64,000 nucleotides of DNA from a bacterium (GCA_016716565.1 JADJWC010000002.1:930001-994000); one strand, 5' to 3'. Shown: positions 45,290 to 55,794, counted from the first letter of the stretch. Notes: a model not told the origin generated them from the sequence alone. Program-made: numbers and translations.

Positions 45290-46427
45290 TCAGTATTTCC
45301 AAAATTTTACCGGCGGCTTTTTTTGATGCACCATCACCGCCCAGTTTCTCTTTTACCAATCCGAGTTTTTGTTTTACTGCCAGATAAGTTTTTCCATCTG
45401 ATAAAATTTTTGAAGCGATAGCAAAAATATTTTCAGCATCTGCGTCGTTCTGAATCAATTCCGGTACAACCATTTCATCCAGTAAAATATTCACCATTCC
45501 AATTCTGTCAAGCTTTATCAGCTGCTTCCCAATCAGATAAGTAAGCGAACTTGTTTTGTATACAACGATCATCGGCAGAGCAAAATACCCGGATTCAAGT
45601 GTCGATGTCCCTGATTTGATTATACCAAAACGTGAATACTGCATCAACTCATAATTATAGCCATCGATGGAGACAAAATTTTCAGAATCAGCAAGATGAC
45701 GCAGTAATTTTTCATCAATATTTTTTGATCGGGCAACAACGACCTGCAAATTATATTCTGCTGCAAGCTTATTAGCTGCTTTGATAATCTCGGGGAAAAT
45801 TGACTTTACTTCCTGCTTTCGGCTCCCAGGCATCACCAGAAGAATTTCTTTTGCTTTATCCAGATTGAATTTTGTAAAGAATTCCTCCCTGCTTAAAAAA
45901 TTATATTGACTTATTCTCTCAACAAGCGGATGACCAACATATTCAACATCTACATTCTCTTTTTTGTAAAAGTCAACTTCAAAAGGAAATACAACCAGCA
46001 TCTTATCAACCAGTTGTTTTACTTTTTTTACTCTACCTTTTGCCCACGCCCATAATTGAGGCGAGACATAATAAATAATTTTTATTCCGAGAGGCTTTAG
46101 TTTTTTTGCAATGCTTAGATTGAATCCAGGATAATCAATCAGTACCACACATCTGATGTTTTCTTTTTTTATCACTTCAATCAGTTTCTTTTGGACTTCT
46201 CTTATGAAAGGCAAATGTTTTACAACTTCAACAAATCCCAAAAACGCCATCTGATTGGTATGATATATTAAATCCATTCCTGCTGATTTCATTTTCTCCC
46301 CACCAATACCCGTAATTATCAAATCAGGTTTTGAAGATTTTAGTTCCCTTACCAAAGCGCCGCCAATCAAATCACCGGATACTTCACCCGTAATGATCAT
46401 CAATTTATTTTTTACTGCAGAAGTCAC
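45279..46427 (-). CDS. lpxB: Lipid-A-disaccharide synthase
   Basis: About 382 residues from a GTG at 46427, two bases after the stop of the preceding gene; a TTG at 46448 and an ATG at 46400 are alternatives. LpxB (GT19) joins UDP-diacylglucosamine and lipid X. Visible: MIITGEVSGDLIGG at the start, YYVSPQLWAWAKGRVKK near 125, LVMPGSRKQEV near 195 and SGTSTLESGYFALPMIVVYK near 275. Confidence 0.95.
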   Translation of the reverse strand: MTSAVKNKLMIITGEVSGDLIGGALVRELKSSKPDLIITGIGGEKMKSAGMDLIYHTNQMAFLGFVEVVKHLPFIREVQKKLIEVIKKENIRCVVLIDYPGFNLSIAKKLKPLGIKIIYYVSPQLWAWAKGRVKKVKQLVDKMLVVFPFEVDFYKKENVDVEYVGHPLVERISQYNFLSREEFFTKFNLDKAKEILLVMPGSRKQEVKSIFPEIIKAANKLAAEYNLQVVVARSKNIDEKLLRHLADSENFVSIDGYNYELMQYSRFGIIKSGTSTLESGYFALPMIVVYKTSSLTYLIGKQLIKLDRIGMVNILLDEMVVPELIQNDADAENIFAIASKILSDGKTYLAVKQKLGLVKEKLGGDGASKKAAGKILEILNEY

Positions 46428-46429
46428 GA

Positions 46430-47014
46430 TCAACCCCTGATAAGCCAAAGGATAGTTAGCAGTAAAGAAATTCCAAGAAATGCCTGAAGACTTCTTCTTT
46501 CAGATTTTAGTCCGGCTTTTGAATTGTAAGGTGGTTGAATTATGCTTGAGTTTTTATAAGGCAAAAGTCTTGGTAAAAATGCCGGAACATGCTTGCAGTA
46601 TTCTTTGTAGTCATTCTTAAATCTTTCAACTAGATATTTTTCTTCTTCTCTGACAATGAAGTAATATTGAAGAAGAAAGAAAAGAATCGCAACAATTTGT
46701 AAATACGGAAACAATGCAAATGACATAATTCCAAGTCCGAAATAGATGAGTATATTTCCGACATAAAGTGGATTACGAACATATGCGAACGGACCGCTGA
46801 TAATAAGAAAAGTTCCGCCGACTCCGCCAGTTGTTCTGGTTTCGCTGCCAGCCCAGCTTACTCCCCAAAACCTTATGAGCTCTCCAAACAACGCAACGAT
46901 AAATCCGATAATTAAAGTCATCGGAGTTGATTGCTGAAAAATTAACATCAGAATTAAAAATGGAATCGGAGTGTAACTTCTGTATTTAAATGCAAGAGAT
47001 GAAATGTTATTCAT
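46430..47014 (-). CDS. Isoprenylcysteine/phospholipid methyltransferase-like membrane protein
   Basis: 194 residues, four or five membrane segments. The ICMT/PEMT motif GPFAYVRNPLYVGNI near residue 74 and EEEKYLVERFKNDYKEYCKHVPAF near 125 (SAM-binding end) are clear. Bacterial members methylate lipids or unknown small acceptors; protein prenyl-cysteine is unlikely as substrate. Its place between the HAD phosphatase and lpxB suggests a lipid role, but that is only context. Confidence 0.85.
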   Translation of the reverse strand: MNNISSLAFKYRSYTPIPFLILMLIFQQSTPMTLIIGFIVALFGELIRFWGVSWAGSETRTTGGVGGTFLIISGPFAYVRNPLYVGNILIYFGLGIMSFALFPYLQIVAILFFLLQYYFIVREEEKYLVERFKNDYKEYCKHVPAFLPRLLPYKNSSIIQPPYNSKAGLKSERRSLQAFLGISLLLTILWLIRG

Positions 47015-47042
47015 TAATTTCTTAATTCAGTTGAAAATATGT

Positions 47043-47846
47043 TTACTCTGCCAAATACGCTTCGCGGCGTTTTAATTCTGCCTGATGTCTTTTCTTTAAT
47101 CTCTTTTTGGATAAAAGTCCATCCAGCTTTACAATCACATCATCAAAATTCCTGAATGGGAAAAATGTTATCCTGTTCATTTCACAAAATCGCAGGAGAC
47201 TATCTTTCGCAAAAATGAAATCCACGTATTGAACTGCATCGATATCTGAACTCCCATCGCCAATATAAACTGTGTAATCGTTTTCGCTGCTGTTCTCGAT
47301 TATATGATTTCTCTTGCAATTTGATGAGGTCCTGCAATCTGCATTAAAATATGGAAATAGAGGCATCAACTTCCCATTAGCAGTTAAGTTTAATTCGTTA
47401 CTAAAAAAATTTAAATGTCCAAGATTTTCTCTTCCCAGAATTTTTTCTATGTAATAATCAAAACCATCACTCAGAACAAAAACAGGAAAATTATTCTTTT
47501 CACAATATTCAATAAAACGATGAAGCGACGGTTCTACTTCCTGTGAAAGTATAAATTCATCAAACTCTTTCTTTTCGATTAATGGTGCAGCGAGACAGAG
47601 AGCTTCCCAGCATTCTCTTGATGATATATTTTCTAAAAGAAGATCTGTCACTATTTTACTGACGACATCTTCATCAACGAATTTTCTAAAAATTTCTTCC
47701 CCGACATCGTTCTTTGTTATAGTGCCATCAAAGTCAATAAATATTTTGAATTGTTTTTCTGTCAAAGGTTTGATTGAATTACGGATTAAATTATTGAAAT
47801 GATAAGATGGTTTTCTGTACTTATTTGAAATCAGTTGACTATGCAA
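47043..47846 (-). CDS. HAD-IB phosphatase, MtnX/SerB-like
   Basis: 267 residues from a TTG at 47846 that overlaps the stop of smc by 8 nt; the true start may be later, since the first 35 residues look unstructured. HAD motifs: I FIDFDGTITKND near 38, II VLSDGFDYYI near 130 and IV YIGDGSSDIDA near 205. Closest in look to MtnX-type (2-hydroxy-3-keto-5-methylthiopentenyl-1-phosphate) or phosphoserine phosphatases, but without other methionine-salvage genes here the substrate is open. Confidence 0.82.
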   Translation of the reverse strand: MHSQLISNKYRKPSYHFNNLIRNSIKPLTEKQFKIFIDFDGTITKNDVGEEIFRKFVDEDVVSKIVTDLLLENISSRECWEALCLAAPLIEKKEFDEFILSQEVEPSLHRFIEYCEKNNFPVFVLSDGFDYYIEKILGRENLGHLNFFSNELNLTANGKLMPLFPYFNADCRTSSNCKRNHIIENSSENDYTVYIGDGSSDIDAVQYVDFIFAKDSLLRFCEMNRITFFPFRNFDDVIVKLDGLLSKKRLKKRHQAELKRREAYLAE

Positions 47847-50800
47847 CGACTTTTATATCTTCATTAAATCTGACGCTTACAAGCTTTGAAACTCCTTCTT
47901 CCTGCATCGTAACACCGTAAAGAGTTTCTGCTGCTTCCATCGTTCTTTTATTGTGTGTGACCACTATAAACTGTGTGTTTTCGCTGAACTGTTTAATCAG
48001 CCTTGTAAACCGGTCAATGTTTGCATCATCAAGCGGTGCATCAATTTCATCGAGAATACAGAACGGACTCGGCTTCACAAGATAAATTGCAAATAAAAGT
48101 GCAATTGCTGTTAATGTTTTTTCTCCTCCTGATAAAAGCTCGATCGAAGTCGGACGTTTCCCCTTTGGCTTTGCAATTATTTCAATTTTGCCTTCGAGCG
48201 GATCGGCACCTTCTTCCAATCTCAGATCTACCTCATCACCGGGATCGAACAATGATCTGAAAACTCGAATGAAATTTTCCCTTATCTGGTTGAATGTTTC
48301 AGCAAATTTTGCCTGCGCCGTATGATTTATTTCTTCAATAGTTTTTACGATATCTTTTTCAGATTCAACAAGATCGTCACGCTGTTTATTAAGGAATTCA
48401 AGTCTGTCGCGTTCTTCTTCGAATTCAGAATATGCCAGAAGGTTTATCGGACCAAGATTCCGGATCTTCTGACGAAGATCATGAACTTCTTCTTTGCGCG
48501 GTTCAAATTCGAAACTATCGTTGTCATCAAATTTCTTCCGTTCAATCTTTATTGAATACTCCTCATTTATATGTTCGAGGAGATTATTCTTCTTAATTTC
48601 ATATTCACTCAGCTTGATTTCAAGATCGCGGTTTGCATCAAGTATATTATCTTTTTCAGCTCGTATATCATTTATCTTTGTTTCAATAGCAGTACTCTCA
48701 GACCTCAATGTATTGTATGCTTCCTCAACTTTTTGAAGCTCGGTAATTGTATACTGTTTCTTGCTCTCAAGTTCAGCAGCTTCTGATTCAAGCTTTGCTA
48801 TCCGCACATCAATTTCAGATATTTCTTTGTGAGCAAGTTCCGTATCATTCTTGCGTCCCGAAATTGATTTGAAGGTGTTTGCAACATTCTCTTCGGACTG
48901 AGATATAGTGTTACGAAGGTTTCGTACTTCACCGAGACTTCTTTCGATAATAATCTTAATTTCGTTTTCCTCGGCAATTAACTGATCAAAATTCTGTTCG
49001 GCTTTTCTATTCTCATCTTCCAGTGATTGGAGTCGTGATTCAGCAATTACTTTTTGATTCTGAAATTCAGCAAGCTGACTGCTGATTGTGTTTTTATCAT
49101 TGTCAAGCTTGTTAGCATCAGCAGCGATATCTTGTATAAGCTGACGTGTTTTTTCGATCTCATCGTTTGCCTTTTTCTTTTCATACTCAAACTGCGAAAT
49201 CTGCTTATCAATATTTGCGAGATCATTTACAAGCATTCTTCCCTGGTCAGATAAAACCTTCAAATCAATCTTGCTGATAGCAGTTTCATAATCAGAAATT
49301 TTCTTTGAAATTTCATTAAGGTCATTCTGCTTAGATGGAATATCCTTCTTGATCTCAAGTAAAAGCTGTCTCTTTCCGAACAGTGATTCATCAATAATCG
49401 CTGAACCGCTTTCAATTAACCCCGTTCCTTCTGCAAGATCGCCGTCAAGTGTAACAAATCTGAACTCGGGAAATTTTTGTGAAAGAGAGATTGCAGAATC
49501 CAAATCATTTACGATAGCCGTTTTACCGAGCAACTTTTCAAAATAATTTTTCCATTCGCTTTCTACCTGGACTGCATTTGCTTCCCAATCCTGGAAAGAT
49601 TTGTCTGCTTCAATTTTTTTCTTTTGTCTGTTTGAAAAAAAGTTTTGAAGCTTTGCCAGAATTCCTGAATTTCCGATTCCATTCTGCTTTAAATAAAATG
49701 AAGCTCTTCCAAGATTATTATTCTTAAGATGCTTAATCCCTTTCTTCAACTCTTCAAGAGAAGAGATGAGGATATCATTTACATTATTACGTAAAGCGGC
49801 TTCAACTGCTGCTCTTAAATCATCAGAAGAATTGCCAGCGTTTGCAAGAAGTGTAACTTTCCCGTTAGCCCAATCTTTTAATTCGAGTAATGATTTTGTC
49901 CCCTGTGATACACCTTCGAGATTATCAACGAGATTCTGAATAAATGATATCTTATCATTAAGACTTTGCAGGATGCTGTTCAGTTCAAGCTCTCTCGCTT
50001 TGTATTCATTTAATTCCTGTTCAAGCTTTTCTTTTTCCTGAACTTTCTTCGCATAATTATCTTCAGCTTCATTCAGGTTGGAAGCAACTTTTTCTTTTTC
50101 ATCTTTTAAATTTTCGAGGAAACCTACCGTCTTCGCAATATCACTAGTAAGATTTTGAATTCGGGAGTTAAGCTTTCTTATTTGTGAATTCCTGTCCTCG
50201 AGAGATTTGGTAATATTAAAAAGCTCATTCTCTTTGTCGCTTATGTGTTTCAATCCTGAAAGAATAACTTCAGAGTGTTTTTTCACCCCGGTTCTTTTTT
50301 CATCAAGTAATGAACCTGCATTTTCAATCTTCAGCTTCAGTTCATCTTTTATTTCTCTGTTCTTTTCTATTTCACGAGTGAAGGTTTCGGTATCCTGGAG
50401 TGCCTGTTGAATTACTTTCTTTGTTGATTCGATGCGGCTGTTGAGTTCAACTATTTCACTTTCGTACCTGGTAATATTTAAGTTAACAGAGTTCTTTCTT
50501 TCCCTTGATACAGAAATATCGCTCTGAAGCTTATAAATATTTTCTGTAAGTCGACCCTCCTCAACACGCTTCCCTTTCAGGTCATTTTCATAGCTGACCA
50601 TATTTTTTCTGATTTGGTCAAGCTTTTCAGAGAGTGATGATATTTCATCTTCGCACAATTTCTTTTTCTTATTGTTCTCAACTTTATTTTGAATAATCTC
50701 TTCAGTTTTGTCAAGAAACCAGGCATACTCACGTTCAGCAAGTTCAAGTTCGATTTCTTTCAGCCTGGAAGATAATTGATTATACCTGTCAGCTTTCTTC

Positions 50801-51426
50801 GCCTGTCTTTCAAGACTTGCAACATTTTTAGCAACTTCACTAACGATATCATTTACTCTCGTAAGATCGCTCATCACCTCTTCAAGCTTTTTGAGAGCAA
50901 GTCTTCTTCTTAATTTATATTTATTCACACCAGCAGCTTCTTCAAACATTGTACGGCGTTCTTCAGCTTTGCTACTCAGAATTGTCTCAACCATTTTAAG
51001 TTCAATAACGGAATATGCGTTCGCACCAATTCCGGTATCCATAAAAAGATTAGTAATATCTTTTAACCGGCAAATGTTTTTGTTAAGAAGATACTCGCTT
51101 TCACCGGAACGGAAAATTCTTCTTGTAATTGTAACATCGGTGTATTCGGTAGGAAGTATGCCTTTTGTGTTTTCTATTGTAAGTGAAACCTCCGCCATTC
51201 CCATCGGTTTCCTGGTGGAAGTGCCGTTGAAGATAACGTTCTCCATTTTATCACTTCGAAGAGTGCTGCTTCGCTGTTCACCTAAGCACCATCTGATTGC
51301 ATCTACAATATTGGTTTTTCCGCAGCCATTTGGACCGACAATGGATGTTACTCCCTCATGAAACTTTATCGGAGTTTTTTGAGCGAATGATTTAAAGCCG
51401 AATATTTCAAGCTTTGATAAATACAA
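47839..51426 (-). CDS. smc: Chromosome segregation/condensin ATPase SMC
   Basis: 1195 residues, normal for bacterial SMC. N-terminal Walker A GPNGCGKTN (31-39), two long coiled coils, a hinge at about 510-650 (VTLDGDLAEGTGLIESG), and a C-terminal head with signature LLSGGEKTLTA and Walker B FCILDEIDAPLDDAN. It forms the ring that compacts and separates chromosomes with ScpA/ScpB, which are not in the window. It seems to head the minus-strand run leading to lpxB and lpxK. Confidence 0.97.
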   Translation of the reverse strand: MYLSKLEIFGFKSFAQKTPIKFHEGVTSIVGPNGCGKTNIVDAIRWCLGEQRSSTLRSDKMENVIFNGTSTRKPMGMAEVSLTIENTKGILPTEYTDVTITRRIFRSGESEYLLNKNICRLKDITNLFMDTGIGANAYSVIELKMVETILSSKAEERRTMFEEAAGVNKYKLRRRLALKKLEEVMSDLTRVNDIVSEVAKNVASLERQAKKADRYNQLSSRLKEIELELAEREYAWFLDKTEEIIQNKVENNKKKKLCEDEISSLSEKLDQIRKNMVSYENDLKGKRVEEGRLTENIYKLQSDISVSRERKNSVNLNITRYESEIVELNSRIESTKKVIQQALQDTETFTREIEKNREIKDELKLKIENAGSLLDEKRTGVKKHSEVILSGLKHISDKENELFNITKSLEDRNSQIRKLNSRIQNLTSDIAKTVGFLENLKDEKEKVASNLNEAEDNYAKKVQEKEKLEQELNEYKARELELNSILQSLNDKISFIQNLVDNLEGVSQGTKSLLELKDWANGKVTLLANAGNSSDDLRAAVEAALRNNVNDILISSLEELKKGIKHLKNNNLGRASFYLKQNGIGNSGILAKLQNFFSNRQKKKIEADKSFQDWEANAVQVESEWKNYFEKLLGKTAIVNDLDSAISLSQKFPEFRFVTLDGDLAEGTGLIESGSAIIDESLFGKRQLLLEIKKDIPSKQNDLNEISKKISDYETAISKIDLKVLSDQGRMLVNDLANIDKQISQFEYEKKKANDEIEKTRQLIQDIAADANKLDNDKNTISSQLAEFQNQKVIAESRLQSLEDENRKAEQNFDQLIAEENEIKIIIERSLGEVRNLRNTISQSEENVANTFKSISGRKNDTELAHKEISEIDVRIAKLESEAAELESKKQYTITELQKVEEAYNTLRSESTAIETKINDIRAEKDNILDANRDLEIKLSEYEIKKNNLLEHINEEYSIKIERKKFDDNDSFEFEPRKEEVHDLRQKIRNLGPINLLAYSEFEEERDRLEFLNKQRDDLVESEKDIVKTIEEINHTAQAKFAETFNQIRENFIRVFRSLFDPGDEVDLRLEEGADPLEGKIEIIAKPKGKRPTSIELLSGGEKTLTAIALLFAIYLVKPSPFCILDEIDAPLDDANIDRFTRLIKQFSENTQFIVVTHNKRTMEAAETLYGVTMQEEGVSKLVSVRFNEDIKVVA

Positions 51427-51435
51427 TCCTTATTC

Positions 51436-54033
51436 CTAAAAAATATTAAACTGTTTCAATGCAAAAAGTATGTACTGGATTGTTGAATATTTCAACTCAT
51501 AATAGAATAATACCAAGCCGGCAACTGCAAGAATGAATATAATACTATAGAAATAAACCGTCGCGGGCTTTGAATCAAAAAGAACATAAATTCCTTTCAT
51601 CAATCTGTACAACACCCACAACTTTACGATCAGAAGTCCCAGATAAACATAAGTATTTATACTGCCCGAATACAATAGTCTGTATAAAATTATTCCAACA
51701 GGGATTAAAAGAACAATTGGAAGCATCGCCCAGATAATAGTAAAGTATACGCTGATGATGTAAACTCTTGTTCTAACGAATAACGATGCAATTTTTATAA
51801 TAAGTGCAACGATTACAAAGAGAACAATATTGAATGCTGTAAGCCAGAGAATTGACATCACCGGATTCCAGGCAAGATAATTTGCCGTTTTCATCAGCAT
51901 CGGACTTGCAAAAGCAATAAGCACATTTTCAAAAACCAGGCTGGTTTTAAGATGATATAAAATGTTGCTGACAATCAAAGCGATCACAGCAGCTATTATT
52001 AATCCAAGCAAAGTGGTATGCGATGCTGATATTATTCTTTGATCACGAACATCAGAAAAGAAATTATATGGACGAAGTAATGCTCTCGAAGCATCTTCAC
52101 GAAACTTCCTGCCTGAATTAACTAGCACACCCATAAAAATTGCAAGCAGAAGTCCGAAGATGATAAATATCATCGGCGAGTCGTCTTTCTTGCTGCCGAT
52201 CGGTATGGTTACCTTTTCAAGATTATTAAGTTTTGAATAAACCACTTTGTAGCTTATTCTGTTTTTGCTTCTGTTCTCATCCATCAATCCGATTTTATAC
52301 AGATTTTTTTCATTTCCACTGCAAAGCAGAGAGGAGAAATCTCCATAGTAATCAGTGAATGAATTCAGAAAAAATCCCGGAACATTGTTTTGGTTCAGGT
52401 AATCGAAAAATTCCTCGTAATACTTTGCCTGAGCTTCAAAAGAATATTCATTCAGATATCCATCGCTTCCTCCGATATAAACCGGATAAGTAACCAATGA
52501 GAAGAAAACTTTCTGTTTCCCGAACTTCTCCTGAAGATCTCTGATCTGCTCATCAAAATCCGATGGCTTGTCATAGATAAATTCTATCCCATACAAATCA
52601 AGCTTATCAATTTCCGTGATGTTTGTCCGTGAGAATGAAGCATAAGTGAGAAGATTGCTTCTTTCTTTTGAAGAATTTACAAGCGTTGATATCAATAAGA
52701 TATGTTCTTCAAGTTCTGGAAGATAAGTTCCGCCAAAACCTATCCCTGCAAATGAAGAGTACTCCTCGTAGAACGAAATATAATTGTAAAGAAACTCTTT
52801 GCTTCTGCTGATGAAACTTTCCTCTGAAGCAATTCCTTTGGGAACTGCATTGATAGGAATATCGAGGAATGCTAACAATCCGTACTTTTCACAAAGCCGG
52901 AGATAATATGGGTGCGCTGTACTTTTGGCAAACCTTACAGAATTGAATCCTGCTTCTCTGATCAAAGCAATATCCTTTTCCATATCCTGGTAAGAAATCA
53001 GCTTGCCGAAGGTTTCAACACCGGGATAATATGCGATACCTTTTAAGGTATAATCAGCACCATTTAGAACAAACGATTCTTCACCGGCTTTTAGTTCGTA
53101 CAATGAAATCACTTTATTTTTTTGATCGATGAGAGAATCACCAATGAACAATTGCTGCTTTAAAATATATGATAACGGTAGTTCCGGCGACCATAAAAGT
53201 GCTGAAGGAATATCAATCTTTTGTTTGATGGAAATATCTTTATTACGATCGAGAACAAAGTTGTATCCGGGGATTTCCTTGACCACAATGCCTGCCTGAT
53301 CTGATACAGAAATTTGTAAACTATAAGTTTCAGCAACATCACCAATAGCAATGTTCCCTCTCGTTCTGTTATTTTTAATAAGTGATTCAACGTTGAGTGA
53401 GACATTTTTATAATCAGGAGAAAATAAACTTACAATCTTTTCTTTGGCTATATAAAAATCCGGTTTTGTGTGTATGTAAACATCGCCAATAATCCCGCCC
53501 CGGTTTTGCGGGAATAGAAATCTCTGCTTCTGCGGGATTGTATTTTTCGAGTTTAGCTCGTAGAGCAATTTTAAAGAGAGTATATTTTTTTTATCGCTTC
53601 GCAATATGTCTCTCGGAAGAGAAACTCTGAACGGATATTCACCACCACTATGACGGTAAATAATAGTTTTATTTAAGGAAATATCTGCCGTATAATTAAT
53701 AGAAAAGAAAACTAACTCAAGTGTGTTCTGCGAGATCATCTCTCTGGAAAGCTCAAATTCTTTTTCAAAAATCAATTCACCCTCGCCTTCAAATACCGAC
53801 GGAACACTTACTTGCAGCTTTGGTGCTTCCTCGTCATCAGCAGGACGAACTGACCATTCACCATTCAGAGAAATTATCGAACGCGTTGAGCTGAGATCGA
53901 AGAAAAGAGAATCAGTCGTGATAATTTTATAATCGGGAACTTCTTTAAAAACAACCTGGCTGAATGAAAAATGAAAAGCAAAAAGCGCAAGAAATCCTGA
54001 TAATACAAGAGATCTAATGGGGAAGGTTAACAT
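51436..54033 (-). CDS. GH2-like domain fused to a Yip1-like membrane domain, catalytic residues missing
   Basis: 865 residues with a signal peptide. Residues 40-200 resemble a GH2 sugar-binding jelly roll, 200-330 an Ig-like domain and 335-600 a TIM barrel (GIAYYPGVETFG, DIALIREAGFNSVRF). Where GH2 enzymes have an Asn-Glu acid/base the sequence reads GFGGTYLPELEEH, and the nucleophile region reads VTYPVYIGG with no Glu, so hydrolysis is unlikely. From about 640 six membrane segments follow, opening with LLRPYNFFSDVRDQ, like Yip1/YIF1-type domains. It may be a membrane-anchored glycan-binding protein. Ten bases before smc on the same strand. Confidence 0.72.
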   Translation of the reverse strand: MLTFPIRSLVLSGFLALFAFHFSFSQVVFKEVPDYKIITTDSLFFDLSSTRSIISLNGEWSVRPADDEEAPKLQVSVPSVFEGEGELIFEKEFELSREMISQNTLELVFFSINYTADISLNKTIIYRHSGGEYPFRVSLPRDILRSDKKNILSLKLLYELNSKNTIPQKQRFLFPQNRGGIIGDVYIHTKPDFYIAKEKIVSLFSPDYKNVSLNVESLIKNNRTRGNIAIGDVAETYSLQISVSDQAGIVVKEIPGYNFVLDRNKDISIKQKIDIPSALLWSPELPLSYILKQQLFIGDSLIDQKNKVISLYELKAGEESFVLNGADYTLKGIAYYPGVETFGKLISYQDMEKDIALIREAGFNSVRFAKSTAHPYYLRLCEKYGLLAFLDIPINAVPKGIASEESFISRSKEFLYNYISFYEEYSSFAGIGFGGTYLPELEEHILLISTLVNSSKERSNLLTYASFSRTNITEIDKLDLYGIEFIYDKPSDFDEQIRDLQEKFGKQKVFFSLVTYPVYIGGSDGYLNEYSFEAQAKYYEEFFDYLNQNNVPGFFLNSFTDYYGDFSSLLCSGNEKNLYKIGLMDENRSKNRISYKVVYSKLNNLEKVTIPIGSKKDDSPMIFIIFGLLLAIFMGVLVNSGRKFREDASRALLRPYNFFSDVRDQRIISASHTTLLGLIIAAVIALIVSNILYHLKTSLVFENVLIAFASPMLMKTANYLAWNPVMSILWLTAFNIVLFVIVALIIKIASLFVRTRVYIISVYFTIIWAMLPIVLLIPVGIILYRLLYSGSINTYVYLGLLIVKLWVLYRLMKGIYVLFDSKPATVYFYSIIFILAVAGLVLFYYELKYSTIQYILFALKQFNIF

Positions 54034-54154
54034 CCGATAAGCGAATCCTTTGAAAATTTATAAAAAACGCACAAATATACTACAGAATCGAGGGGAAATC
54101 AATCGGAATCTTTTGGTATTAAAGGATTTTAAGGTGCTCTCTAAAAGTTTTACA

Positions 54155-54907
54155 TCAGGCAGATGCAATAATTCCTAAAAACGAATCTGCCTTAAGACAA
54201 GCTCCACCCACAAGTGCACCGTCAATATCTTTCTGAGAAAGAAGTTCGCCTGCATTATCCGGTTTCACGCTTCCTCCGTATTGTACGACTAAATTTTCAG
54301 CAACTGAAGTTGAAAATTTTTTAGCCACTAATTCACGAATGAACGAATGCACTTCCTGTGCCTGCTGCGGTGTTGCGGTTTTTCCTGTACCAATCGCCCA
54401 AACAGGTTCGTAAGCAATGATAATATTTTTCATCTGTTCAGCAGAAATTCCATCCAATCCTTTTTCGATTTGTCGGGATATAACCTGCATTGTTTCATCA
54501 TTCTCTCTCTGTTCGAGAAGTTCTCCAATGCAGAAAATCGGCTTCAAGCCTTTTGTAAGTGCGGCTTTAATTTTTTTATTTATCAGCTCATCGGGTTCAT
54601 TAAAAATTACTCTCCTTTCAGAATGACCGAGGATTAAATATTCACAACCGACAGACTTCAGCATATCGGCAGAGACTTCTCCGGTAAACGCTCCACTATC
54701 TTCATAATACATATTCTGCGCACCAAGTTTAATCTGTGTTCCTTTTAGTAAAGAACTCACTTCACTCAACGATGTAAACGGTGGACAAACTATTACTTCA
54801 GCTTTAGTATCTTTTCCCAAACCATTAATAATTTCACTAACTAACTTTTGAGATTGATGCAGGTTCATATTCATTTTCCAGTTGCCGGCAATAACTTTTT
54901 TTCTCAT
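54155..54907 (-). CDS. tpiA: Triosephosphate isomerase
   Basis: 250 residues, full length. Active-site residues are all visible: Asn9 and Lys11 in GNWKMN, His95 in LGHSERR, Glu167 in AYEPVWAIGTGK and the phosphate-binding GGSVKPDNA. Central glycolysis/gluconeogenesis. It lies 121 bp upstream of the GH2-like gene and is divergent from queC; 54908-55078 must hold both promoters but shows no preQ1-riboswitch I could recognise. Confidence 0.98.
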   Translation of the reverse strand: MRKKVIAGNWKMNMNLHQSQKLVSEIINGLGKDTKAEVIVCPPFTSLSEVSSLLKGTQIKLGAQNMYYEDSGAFTGEVSADMLKSVGCEYLILGHSERRVIFNEPDELINKKIKAALTKGLKPIFCIGELLEQRENDETMQVISRQIEKGLDGISAEQMKNIIIAYEPVWAIGTGKTATPQQAQEVHSFIRELVAKKFSTSVAENLVVQYGGSVKPDNAGELLSQKDIDGALVGGACLKADSFLGIIASA

Positions 54908-55078
54908 TTCTTCCTCTTTGTTTCTGATTTTCTTAGTGTAAAATTAAGTAATTATTTAAGTCTTTGCATCTATGATTTTATTTTCTATATCAATGATGTC
55001 GTAAAAAATTATCCAAATAACTTAGTTTGCTTTTCAGTATTTTTAGCACAAAAATTTTGACGATTTGTTAAACAAAAA

Positions 55079-55774
55079 ATGAATTTCGAGCAAAAAGAAA
55101 TAGCAGTCGTTGCAGTAAGCGGAGGAATGGATAGTTGTGTTACCGCAGCAATTGCAAATGAAAAATATCAGCTTGCATTTGCACATATTAATTATGGTCA
55201 GCGGACTGAGAAGAGAGAGCTGAAGGCTTTCAACGATATCGCAGATTTTTATAATGTGAAAGAAAGACTGGTGATCGATTATACACATCTTTCAAAAATC
55301 GGCGGCTCATCTTTGACAGATAAAAATATTGAAGTATCAAAAGCTGACTTGAAAAACATAAATATTCCAACTTCGTATGTTCCATTTCGTAATGCAAATA
55401 TTCTTTCTGCTTGCGTAAGCTGGGCAGAAGTTTTGAAAGCAACAGCAATTTTCATCGGTGCTGTATATGAAGACTCTTCCGGTTACCCCGATTGCAGACC
55501 GGAATTCTTTTCTGCCTTCGGAAAGATGATTGAACTTGGAACAAAACCGGAAACAAAAATTAAAATTGAAACACCGGTTATTCATTTGTCCAAAGCAGAA
55601 ATAATAAAAAAAGGAATTGAATTGAATGCTCCTCTACATTTAACGTGGAGTTGTTATCAGAGCGAAGATATTGCCTGCGGAATCTGTGACAGCTGTGCTC
55701 TTCGTCTCAGAGGATTTCAGTTGGCCGGAGTTAAAGATCTGATCCCATATAAACAGAAACCAAATTATTCCTAA
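55079..55774 (+). CDS. queC: 7-cyano-7-deazaguanine (preQ0) synthase
   Basis: 231 residues. Makes preQ0 from carboxy-deazaguanine, ammonia and ATP. The PP-loop SGGMDS is at 14-19, and the zinc site is Cys192, Cys200, Cys203 and Cys206 in the CYQ...CGICDSC cluster. Slight oddity: [12 protein letters not shown] has Asn-Tyr where many have Asp-Tyr. queF follows 20 nt later; queD and queE are not in the window. Confidence 0.96.
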   Translation: MNFEQKEIAVVAVSGGMDSCVTAAIANEKYQLAFAHINYGQRTEKRELKAFNDIADFYNVKERLVIDYTHLSKIGGSSLTDKNIEVSKADLKNINIPTSYVPFRNANILSACVSWAEVLKATAIFIGAVYEDSSGYPDCRPEFFSAFGKMIELGTKPETKIKIETPVIHLSKAEIIKKGIELNAPLHLTWSCYQSEDIACGICDSCALRLRGFQLAGVKDLIPYKQKPNYS

Positions 55775-55794
55775 ATCAAAAGAATTTATACGAA

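Noticed and set aside
50891..51361. Plus-strand open frame of 156 codons opposite smc
   Set aside because: Antisense to the SMC head domain, which is unambiguous.
54908..55078. preQ1 riboswitch before queC
   Set aside because: I looked for the short hairpin with A-rich tail of the known class and found no convincing match in this AT-rich leader.
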